From CAYJEQ01 sp964371155 (GTDB taxonomy: Bacteria > Bacillota > Clostridia > Oscillospirales > Ruminococcaceae): DNA of 6,106 nucleotides. The notes beneath the pieces were generated by a model that was given only the letters and a program-made list of their open reading frames with translations, did no database searches and was not told where the DNA came from. Below are positions 1 to 5,573 of the stretch, in pieces. The stretch is taken from assembly GCA_964371155.1 (NCBI GenBank), contig CAYJLI010000085.1:1-6106 (forward strand), given 5' to 3'. Each line of letters opens with the position of its first letter. The stretch's first letter is position 1. Made by a program: the position numbers and the translations under genes.

Positions 1-18
1 ATAAAAGCAGATATGCCT

Positions 19-45
19 CGCTTGGGTGATTTTCTCCCCCAAGCG
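19..45 (+). other. Hairpin upstream of the first leader (possible terminator of an upstream gene)
   Basis: CGCTTGGG (19-26) is perfectly complementary to CCCAAGCG (38-45), giving an 8-bp GC-rich stem with an 11-nt loop. The following bases (46-63) are T-rich but interrupted by GCGCTC, so it is at best a weak intrinsic terminator. It ends only 4 nt before the structured leader begins, so it may be the first hairpin of that leader instead. The second leader copy also has a palindromic hairpin just upstream. No coding region is recognisable in bases 1-49. Confidence 0.5.
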
Positions 46-49
46 TTGC

Positions 50-137
50 GCTCTTATTATTTTAGCACTCAGCATAATAGGAGCAAAATTTCATTATTAC
101 CTTGTGCCGAAGCTGAGCGGCGGAATGGAGTATTTTT
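50..137 (+). promoter_or_regulatory. Structured 5' leader, copy 1, ending at the RBS of the coiled-coil gene
   Basis: This leader aligns almost end to end with 5200-5288, although the genes behind them are unrelated. Shared blocks are GCTCTyATyATT at the start, TAGGAGCAAAAT (78-89), TTGTGCCG (102-109) and GCGGCGGAATGGAG (117-130). CTCAGC (68-73) pairs with GCTGAG (112-117); copy 2 has a different sequence that still pairs, with two compensatory changes. GCTCTTAT (50-57) can pair with ATAGGAGC (77-84), 8 bp including one G-U. With the 68-73/112-117 stem this would form a pseudoknot or an alternative fold. GCA-AA (83-87) can also pair with TTGTGC (102-107). The terminal GGAG (127-130) is the Shine-Dalgarno, 7 nt before the ATG at 138, so control would most likely act on translation. 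It does not match any riboswitch consensus I can recall. A protein-binding leader or a dispersed RBS-carrying repeat are the alternatives. Confidence 0.65.
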
Positions 138-635
138 ATGAAAATTGAAGAACTACTCGACATGATGGATGATATGCTTGACCGCTCGTGGTCACTGCCC
201 TTTCCGGGGGGCAAGAGCGCAGTTGACATAGATAAACTGCGTGAAATAATCGACGATATAAGATTAAATCTCCCTGCACAGCTTAAAAATGCCAAGGCGA
301 TAGTGGCAAATCAAGAGGAGATAATCTACAATGCGCAAAAGGAAGCCGACGCCATCATTAAAAAAGCCGAAGACAGGGCACGTGCACTCATTTCAAAGGA
401 AGATGTGGTAAAGGAAGCGCAAAATCAGGCTAATGACATGGTGTCGAGCGCCGCCACAAAGGCTAAATCCATAAGAAGCGCCACACAGGATTTTTCCGAT
501 CAAATGCTAAGGCATACCGAAGAAACGCTGATAAAATCACTCGGTGAAATAAAAGCGACAAGGCAACTTCTAAAAAGCACATATAATCAACAGGTAATGG
601 GAAATATAAAACCAAGTGAAAACACTGAAGAATAA
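138..635 (+). CDS. Soluble coiled-coil protein, Clostridial 'ATPase'-labelled / DivIVA- or ATP-synthase-b-like family
   Basis: This 165-aa protein has no signal peptide and no membrane segment. Residues 1-20 form an acidic amphipathic helix (EELLDMMDDMLDRSWSLP) followed by a PFPGGK turn. Residues 30-150 are almost entirely helical, with Ala-rich charged hendecad-like repeats (NAQKEADAIIKKAEDRARAL, about 65-84) typical of stalk or scaffold coiled coils such as the ATP synthase b subunit, V-ATPase H and DivIVA-like proteins. From memory, close relatives in Clostridia are often auto-annotated simply as 'ATPase' and lie near coaD and rsmD; no Walker motif is visible, so that label is not evidence of ATP hydrolysis. 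The start is fixed by GGAG at 127-130. It ends in tandem in-frame stops (TAA TAG). It lies 114 nt upstream of the topoisomerase B gene on the same strand and shares its leader type with the small gene at 5289. A scaffold or cell-division-associated role is an inference; the molecular function is unknown. Confidence 0.85.
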   Translation: MKIEELLDMMDDMLDRSWSLPFPGGKSAVDIDKLREIIDDIRLNLPAQLKNAKAIVANQEEIIYNAQKEADAIIKKAEDRARALISKEDVVKEAQNQANDMVSSAATKAKSIRSATQDFSDQMLRHTEETLIKSLGEIKATRQLLKSTYNQQVMGNIKPSENTEE

Positions 636-642
636 TAGCGAA

Positions 643-674
643 GTGAAAATTCTCACCTGCTAAAGAATTTTCAC
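643..674 (+). other. 11-bp perfect hairpin after the coiled-coil gene
   Basis: GTGAAAATTCT (643-653) and AGAATTTTCAC (664-674) are perfect reverse complements around a 10-nt loop. A short outer GCG/CGC pairing (638-640 with 677-679) is possible across an internal loop. It begins 8 nt after the stop codon. There is no run of T afterwards, so it is unlikely to be an efficient Rho-independent terminator. It could protect the 3' end, act as a processing site or be part of the parE leader. Confidence 0.6.
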
Positions 675-749
675 CACGCTTTCAATGGGCTTTAGCCTTT
701 GAAAATTAAAGCATCATTCACTTTTTACTTTTAAGTTAGGGGAACATTT
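675..749 (+). promoter_or_regulatory. parE upstream region with second hairpin and RBS
   Basis: TTTCAA (680-685) pairs with TTGAAA (699-704), and inside it GGC (688-690) pairs with GCC (695-697) across a TTTA loop, giving a second small hairpin. The remainder is T-rich. AGGGGA (738-743) is the ribosome binding site for the ATG at 750, with 6 nt spacing. A -35-like TTGAAA lies at 699-704, but no convincing -10 follows at 16-18 nt, so I do not claim a promoter. The region does not contain the TAGGAGCAAAAT leader motif. Confidence 0.45.
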
Positions 750-2738
750 ATGGCAAAGACAAATAAACCCACCGAATATGGCAACGATAGCATATCCTCG
801 CTAAAAGGTGCCGACAGAGTGCGAAAACGCCCTGCGGTAATCTTTGGGTCGGATGGCATTGAGGGCTGTCAGCATTCGGTGTTTGAAATACTCTCAAACT
901 CGATAGACGAGGCGAGAGAAGGCTATGGTGATAGGATTATCATCACTAAATACAAGGACAATTCAATTGAAATAGAGGATTTCGGCAGGGGCATTCCGGT
1001 TGATTACAACAAAGGCGAAGAACGCTTTAACTGGGAGCTTGTTTTTTGCGAGCTCTATGCCGGCGGTAAATACCAAAATAACGACGGCGAAAACTACGAA
1101 TTCTCCCTCGGTCTAAACGGCTTGGGGCTTTGTGCAACACAGTATTCTTCAAGATATATGGATGTTGAGATATACAGGGACGCTAAAAAACACACCCTCC
1201 ACTTCGAGCGTGGTGAAAATGTGGGTGGGCTTACTAAAGAGGACACCAAAAGAAAGCAGACAGGCTCTAAAATCAAATGGCTTCCAGACCTCGATGTTTT
1301 TACAGAAATTAATATTAACCCCGAATATTTACAGAGCGTAATAAAAAGGCAGGCGGTAGTAAATAAGGGGATTACTTTTGTGCTCAAAATAGAGGACAAA
1401 GAGGGCATGAAAGAGGAAATTTTCTGCTATGAAAATGGAATAGTGGATTATTTAGGCGAGCTTGCAGGGGAGGAAACTCTTTCCACTCCACAGTTTTGGC
1501 AGAGCGAGCGCCGTGGTAAAGACAGGGAGGACAAACCCGAATACAAGGTAAAACTCTCGGTGGCTCTTTGCTTTTCAAATAAGACAAACGGCACCCAGTA
1601 CTACCATAACTCAAGCTTTTTAGAGTATGGCGGCTCGCCCGAAAAAGCGGTGCGTCAAGCTTTTGTAAGCCAGATAGACAGCTTTTTAAAGCAAAATAAC
1701 AAATACCTAAAGAGCGAAAGCAAGATAACATATCAAGATGTGGACGACTGCTTAGTGCTTATCTCCTCCTCATTTTCCACCTATACTTCATACGAAAACC
1801 AGACTAAAAAAGCGATTACAAATAAATTCATCTACGACGCAATGACCGACTTTTTAAAGCATAATTTGGAAGTTTTCTTTATAGAAAACCCCGAAGAAGC
1901 AAATAAAATCGCCGATCAGGTGCTTATAAATAAGCGCAGTAGGGAAAATGCCGAAAAGACAAGGCAGACCCTTAAAAAGAAGCTCGCAGGCAATTTGGAT
2001 ATGACGAACAGGGTGCAAAAATTCGTTGACTGCCGCAGTAAAAACACCGATGTAAGAGAAATTTACATCGTGGAAGGTGACTCAGCTCTCGGCTCTTGTA
2101 AGCTTGGCAGGGATGCGGAGTTTCAAGCGATAATTCCTGTTAGAGGTAAAATCTTAAACTGCCTAAAGGCGGATTACGACAAAATCTTTAAAAACGACAT
2201 CATCACCGATATAATTAAAGTGCTCGGCTGTGGGGTTGAGGTGAAATCCAAGGCTAATAAAGAGCTTGCAACATTCGACATGAGCGGACTTCGTTGGAAT
2301 AAAGTTGTTATCTGTACCGATGCCGATGTGGATGGCTTTCAGATACGCACGCTAATTCTCACCATGCTTTACCGCTTAGTGCCCACACTCATCGAGGAGG
2401 GTTATGTCTATATAGCGGAGTCCCCACTATTTGAGATAAACTCCGATGGCAAAACCTATTTTGCCTACACAGAGCAGGAAAAGCAGAGAATTATCACCCT
2501 TATCGGGGATAAAAAATTCGATGTACAGCGCTCAAAAGGTCTTGGACAAAATGAGCCCGACATGATGTGGCTAACCACCATGAATCCTAAAACACGCCGT
2601 CTGATAAAGGTTTCCCCCACCACTGCTGAAAACACCTCTAATATGTTTGAACTGCTTTTGGGTGATAATTTGGCGGGCAGAAAAGAATTTATAGCGGAAA
2701 ATGGGCATCTCTATCTTGAGCAGGTGGATGTGTCGTAA
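750..2738 (+). CDS. parE: Type IIA DNA topoisomerase, subunit B (topoisomerase IV ParE-like, divergent Clostridial type)
   Basis: This 662-aa subunit supplies the ATPase clamp and metal-binding half of a DNA strand-passing enzyme that relaxes or decatenates cytoplasmic chromosomal DNA with the A subunit at 2870. The length is typical of ParE. The GHKL ATPase shows VFEILSNSIDEA (base E46, Mg-ligand N50), DFGRGIPVD (D77-D85), GLNGLGLCATQYSS (121-134) and TGSKI (171-175). The transducer switch lysine is in QTK (351-353). TOPRIM motifs are VEGDSALGS (E442) and TDADVDG (D524, D526, D528), followed by RSKGLGQ (594-600). All expected catalytic residues are present. Deviations from usual GyrB/ParE are RPAVIFGS for RPGMYIGS, DADVDGFQIRTL for DADVDGSHIRTL, and RSKGLGQNEPDMMW for RYKGLGEM-type. 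The start is supported by AGGGGA at 738. It lies 131 nt upstream of its partner in a two-gene operon order. ParE rather than GyrB is favoured by the partner's C-terminal domain; the exact subtype is inferred. Confidence 0.93.
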   Translation: MAKTNKPTEYGNDSISSLKGADRVRKRPAVIFGSDGIEGCQHSVFEILSNSIDEAREGYGDRIIITKYKDNSIEIEDFGRGIPVDYNKGEERFNWELVFCELYAGGKYQNNDGENYEFSLGLNGLGLCATQYSSRYMDVEIYRDAKKHTLHFERGENVGGLTKEDTKRKQTGSKIKWLPDLDVFTEININPEYLQSVIKRQAVVNKGITFVLKIEDKEGMKEEIFCYENGIVDYLGELAGEETLSTPQFWQSERRGKDREDKPEYKVKLSVALCFSNKTNGTQYYHNSSFLEYGGSPEKAVRQAFVSQIDSFLKQNNKYLKSESKITYQDVDDCLVLISSSFSTYTSYENQTKKAITNKFIYDAMTDFLKHNLEVFFIENPEEANKIADQVLINKRSRENAEKTRQTLKKKLAGNLDMTNRVQKFVDCRSKNTDVREIYIVEGDSALGSCKLGRDAEFQAIIPVRGKILNCLKADYDKIFKNDIITDIIKVLGCGVEVKSKANKELATFDMSGLRWNKVVICTDADVDGFQIRTLILTMLYRLVPTLIEEGYVYIAESPLFEINSDGKTYFAYTEQEKQRIITLIGDKKFDVQRSKGLGQNEPDMMWLTTMNPKTRRLIKVSPTTAENTSNMFELLLGDNLAGRKEFIAENGHLYLEQVDVS

Positions 2739-2869
2739 GAAAAGATAAAATTAGAGCTTTGTAGATGGATAATTAATGCGGGCAACTTAGGGTGGCTTCC
2801 CTAAGAAAGATATGCATGATAATTTTCTAAAATCACATGGCTAATCAAACATAATAAAGGAGGTGGATT
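2739..2869 (+). promoter_or_regulatory. parE-parC intergenic region: hairpin and strong RBS
   Basis: CTTAGGG (2786-2792) and CCCTAAG (2799-2805) form a perfect 7-bp stem with a 6-nt loop. No T-run follows, so termination is doubtful and co-transcription with readthrough is likely. GATAAT (2818-2823) resembles a -10 box, but no good -35 lies 17 nt upstream, so an internal promoter is only possible. AAAGGAGGTG (2856-2865) is a near-perfect Shine-Dalgarno with 6 nt between GGAGG and the ATG at 2870. This suggests the A subunit is translated efficiently and independently of the B subunit. Confidence 0.55.
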
Positions 2870-5104
2870 ATGCCACCGAAAAAGAAAAATGCCGAGGGCA
2901 AAAAGACTGCGGACAGCTCGGCATATATAGAAAACGCAGGCGTGGTGATAGAAGAGCCAATAACCGCCACCCTTGAAAAAAACTACATGCCCTATGCAAT
3001 GAGCGTTATCGTTTCCCGTGCAATCCCCGAGATAGACGGCTTTAAGCCCTCGCATAGGAAGATTTTATACACCATGTACAAGATGGGACTCCTCTCAGGC
3101 AATAAAACAAAATCCTCAAATGTGGTAGGGCAGACAATGAAGTTAAACCCCCACGGCGACCAAGCTATTTATGAAACACTTGTCCGCCTTGCAAGGGGAA
3201 ATGAAGCACTGCTACACCCATATATAGACTCAAAGGGAAATTTCGGTAAAAGCTATTCCCGTGATATGGCATATGCCGCTGCGAGATACACCGAAGTAAA
3301 GCTTGATAATATCTGCCGTGAGCTATTTGCCGATATTGATAGGGACACTGTTGATTTCGTGGATAACTACGACAATACAATGAAAGAGCCAACACTCCTC
3401 CCAGTGAGCTTCCCCTCGGTGCTTGTAAACTCCAATATGGGGATTGCTGTGGGTATGGCAAGCTCTATCTGCCCCTTTAATTTAGAGGAAGTTTGCGCTA
3501 CCACCATCGAGCTTATGAAAAACCCTTCCCACGATGTGCTCACAACACTTAAAGCTCCCGATTTTCCAACGGGCGGCTACCTTGTTTATGATGCCGAGGT
3601 TATGAAGAGCATTTACGAGAGCGGCAGGGGTAGCTTTAAAGTGCGCTCAAGATATAATTATGATAAAGAAAACAACTGCATTGAGGTAACTGAAATCCCA
3701 CCCACAGCCACCGTTGAAGTAATAATTGATAAAATTATTGAAAACGCAAAGGCTGGCAAGATAAAGGAAATTTCCGATATTAGGGACGAAACCGATCTAA
3801 AGGGCCTTAAAATCGCCATCGACCTTAAAAGGGGCACCGACCCCGACAGACTGATGGCAAAGCTATATAAGCTCTCCGCTTTAGAGGACAGCTTCTCCTG
3901 CAATTTTAATCTACTCATAGGTGGTTATCCGAGAGTGCTCGGGGTAAAAGAGCTTTTAAATGAGTGGATTGCCTTTAGGAAAGAATCCGTGCGCCGCAGG
4001 GTTTATTTTGATTTAACTAAGAAAAAAGAGAAACTGCATCTCTTAAAAGGGCTTGCAAAAATTCTTTTAGACATTGATAAAGCTGTTAAAATTGTTAGGG
4101 AAACAGAAGAGGAAAAAGAAGTTGTGCCAAATCTTATGATTGGTTTTGGCATAGACGAAATACAAGCGGAGTATGTTGCCGAGATAAGGCTGCGCCACCT
4201 CAACCGTGAGTATATACTCAAGCGCACCGCAGAGATAGACGAGCTTGCCAAAAGCATTGCGGACATGGAAGATATTCTCTCAAAAGAAAATAGGATAAAA
4301 TCCATTATCACCGATGAATTAAAGGATGTAATTAAAAAATACTCCAAGCAGAGAAAGACAATGCTCATCTATTCCTCGGACGAAGAAGATGCCTTTGAGG
4401 AAGAGGAAGTGCCCGAATATGCAGTAAATCTCTTCTTCACAAAAGAGGGCTACTTTAAAAAGATAACACCGCTCTCGCTGAGAATGAGTGGCGAGCAGAA
4501 GCTTAAGGACGGCGACGAAATACAGGGACATATCGAAGCTAAAAACAGCTCCAAGCTTCTCTTCTTCACAAATATGATGCAGGTGTATAAATCCAGAGCC
4601 TACGATTTTGAGGACACCAAGGCGAGTGTGATGGGCGATTACATCCCTGCAAAACTCGGCATGGACGAGGGAGAATACCCCATCTATATGGCTGTCACCG
4701 ATGATTATAAGGGGTATATGCTCTTTGTGTTTGAAAATGGCAAGGCGGCAAAGATAGAAATGTCCATCTACGAAACAAAGACAAAGCGCAAAAAGCTACT
4801 TGCCGCATACAGTGATAAAGCCCCACTGCACACCATAATGCAACTCACTGAGGACATCGAAATATTGATGATGGCAAATAATATGCGCTCACTCATAATG
4901 CACACCTCACTCATTGCACCGAAAACTACTAAAAACTCACAGGGCGTGGCAGTGATGACACTTAAAAAGAACACCCACCTCGACTCTGTAAAAGCATATG
5001 AGAGTGGAATGCTTGGCAATGAGCATAGATTTAGGGTGAAGAGCATCCCAGCGGTGGGAGCTTTCCCAAAAGAGGAAGATTTAGGGGAACAGCTTACATT
5101 TTAG
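2870..5104 (+). CDS. parC: Type IIA DNA topoisomerase, subunit A (topoisomerase IV ParC-like, divergent Clostridial type)
   Basis: This 744-aa DNA cleavage/reunion subunit partners the B subunit at 750 in an A2B2 cytoplasmic topoisomerase. The lysine-rich N-terminus precedes EKNYMPYAMSVIVSRAIPEIDGFKPSHRK (start of winged-helix/breakage domain; R50, K59, H62). The catalytic tyrosine is Y140 in AARYTE with R139 beside it. The DNA-bending isoleucine is I192 in GIAVGMAS. Compared with canonical GyrA/ParC, one residue is missing in RAIPEIDG (usual RALPDVRDG), one in QTMKLNPHGD, and two are added between GNFG (123-126) and the tyrosine. Q98 replaces the usual Ser83 of E. coli GyrA, N93 replaces His78, and E102 matches Asp87/ParC Glu84. 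A long helical coiled-coil gate (about 370-500) is followed by an acidic linker (504-516) and at least four pinwheel blades starting near 519, 562, 616 and 664. No GyrA box (QRRGGKG) is seen, arguing against gyrase. Some members of this family are annotated as gyrase A; topo IV is the better inference. Confidence 0.93.
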   Translation: MPPKKKNAEGKKTADSSAYIENAGVVIEEPITATLEKNYMPYAMSVIVSRAIPEIDGFKPSHRKILYTMYKMGLLSGNKTKSSNVVGQTMKLNPHGDQAIYETLVRLARGNEALLHPYIDSKGNFGKSYSRDMAYAAARYTEVKLDNICRELFADIDRDTVDFVDNYDNTMKEPTLLPVSFPSVLVNSNMGIAVGMASSICPFNLEEVCATTIELMKNPSHDVLTTLKAPDFPTGGYLVYDAEVMKSIYESGRGSFKVRSRYNYDKENNCIEVTEIPPTATVEVIIDKIIENAKAGKIKEISDIRDETDLKGLKIAIDLKRGTDPDRLMAKLYKLSALEDSFSCNFNLLIGGYPRVLGVKELLNEWIAFRKESVRRRVYFDLTKKKEKLHLLKGLAKILLDIDKAVKIVRETEEEKEVVPNLMIGFGIDEIQAEYVAEIRLRHLNREYILKRTAEIDELAKSIADMEDILSKENRIKSIITDELKDVIKKYSKQRKTMLIYSSDEEDAFEEEEVPEYAVNLFFTKEGYFKKITPLSLRMSGEQKLKDGDEIQGHIEAKNSSKLLFFTNMMQVYKSRAYDFEDTKASVMGDYIPAKLGMDEGEYPIYMAVTDDYKGYMLFVFENGKAAKIEMSIYETKTKRKKLLAAYSDKAPLHTIMQLTEDIEILMMANNMRSLIMHTSLIAPKTTKNSQGVAVMTLKKNTHLDSVKAYESGMLGNEHRFRVKSIPAVGAFPKEEDLGEQLTF

Positions 5105-5150
5105 ATGTCTTGCAGAGGCTAAAACTTAAAACAACATCAAAATTCATAAG

Positions 5151-5182
5151 GTTGTAGTTTAAAACAAGTTTCAAACTACAAC
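5151..5182 (+). repeat. 32-nt palindromic hairpin downstream of parC
   Basis: GTTGTAGTTT (5151-5160) and AAACTACAAC (5173-5182) are perfect 10-bp reverse complements. The interior AAAC/GTTT (5162-5165, 5168-5171) could extend the stem past one A-C mismatch. No T-run follows, so it is not a standard terminator for parC. Upstream ACAAC (5131-5135) can compete for GTTGT (5151-5155), giving an attenuator-like alternative. In length and symmetry it resembles a single CRISPR-type repeat, but there is only one copy. It may be the upstream domain of the leader that follows, as copy 1 also has a hairpin immediately before it. Confidence 0.55.
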
Positions 5183-5193
5183 AATCTAAACTA

Positions 5194-5288
5194 AATAATG
5201 CTCTCATCATTCCTTTCACTTCGCATGGTAGGAGCAAAATATTTCATAAAATTTTGTGCCGTGCGAAGCGGCGGAATGGAGCATTATT
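5194..5288 (+). promoter_or_regulatory. Structured 5' leader, copy 2, with predicted RBS-sequestering helix
   Basis: This copy shares TAGGAGCAAAAT (5229-5240), TTGTGCCG (5254-5261) and GCGGCGGAATGGAG (5268-5281) with the leader at 50-137. The stem CTTCGCA (5219-5225) with TGCGAAG (5262-5268) occupies the same place as copy 1's stem but differs in sequence. Bases 5194-5204 (AATAATGCTCT) are complementary to 5278-5288 (GGAGCATTATT), 10 Watson-Crick pairs plus one G-U, which would bury the Shine-Dalgarno and spacer of the small gene. The same GCTCT could instead pair with the internal AGGAGC (5230-5235), freeing the RBS. GGAG (5278-5281) is 7 nt from the ATG at 5289, the same spacing as in copy 1. 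The two-state model is inference from pairing, not a folding calculation. Confidence 0.65.
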
Positions 5289-5486
5289 ATGGCGGATTAT
5301 AAAGCTATGTACTACTATTTAGCAGGTAGAATGGCAACGGCTGTTGAAGCACTTGATGCAACTACAATTGCACTTGCTACAATTACCGAAAAGATGAAGC
5401 AGGCTCAGCAAGAGACCGAGGAGATGTTTATGAACAGCGAAGAAACTGTAATAAACATTATAGAGAGCAAAACTAAAAATAGTTAG
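5289..5486 (+). CDS. Small helical protein (65 aa), YKxMY-type Clostridial/phage-associated family
   Basis: This is a 65-aa cytoplasmic protein of unknown function. The N-terminus MADYKAMYYYLAGRMATAVEAL is followed by an Ala/Thr-rich helix and the charged segment EKMKQAQQETEEMF (about 34-47), so the whole chain is probably two helices. Small proteins of the pattern DYKxMYxxL...A(I/V)E.L...AQxExEExY are, as I recall, frequent in Clostridial genomes and their prophages or mobile elements, usually as hypotheticals; the function is not known to me. The ATG at 5289 is chosen because GGAG (5278-5281) sits 7 nt upstream. A longer frame from GTG 5256 would start inside the conserved leader without its own RBS. 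It is 184 nt downstream of parC, has its own leader, and is closed by the terminator at 5518-5560, so it may be a separately controlled monocistronic unit. Confidence 0.75.
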   Translation: MADYKAMYYYLAGRMATAVEALDATTIALATITEKMKQAQQETEEMFMNSEETVINIIESKTKNS

Positions 5487-5517
5487 CAATAATCCCGATT
5501 ATCTACCACAAATCATA

Positions 5518-5560
5518 AAACCCCCACCCTACACTTAATTTAAGTATAGGATGGGGGTTT
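5518..5560. terminator. Strong bidirectional Rho-independent terminator
   Basis: AAACCCCCA (5518-5526) pairs with TGGGGGTTT (5552-5560). The stem continues through CCTA/TAGG and ACTTA/TAAGT with two C-A mismatches, ending in a 3-nt loop (5538-5540). The GC-rich core flanked by A- and T-tracts serves both directions: TTTAT follows on the + strand and TTTTATGATTT on the - strand. It lies between the ends of the convergent genes at 5289-5486 (+) and 5574-6017 (-), exactly where a shared terminator is expected. A weaker outer CCCGA/TCGGG pairing (5494-5498 with 5564-5568) may enclose it. Confidence 0.9.
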
Positions 5561-5573
5561 ATCTCGGGTGTGA

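Noticed and set aside
62..295. - strand frame opposite the first leader and the start of the coiled-coil gene
   Set aside because: Serine-rich low-complexity shadow of the sense gene, without RBS or family resemblance.
1094..1731. Antisense reading frames opposite parE
   Set aside because: They lie wholly inside a gene with clear catalytic motifs, have no RBS and encode no recognisable domain.
2786..2805. Terminator between parE and parC
   Set aside because: The 7-bp hairpin has no T-run after it and the two genes encode subunits of one enzyme, so readthrough is more likely; kept only as a hairpin within the intergenic entry.
5151..5182. Possible CRISPR repeat (32-nt, partly palindromic, GTTG...CAAC ends)
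   Set aside because: Only one copy is present, with no regularly spaced repeats or cas genes in the window.
5256..5288. Longer GTG-initiated start for the small gene at 5289
   Set aside because: The extra 11 codons lie within the conserved leader, there is no RBS before 5256, and ATG 5289 has GGAG at 7 nt with the same spacing as the other leader's gene.
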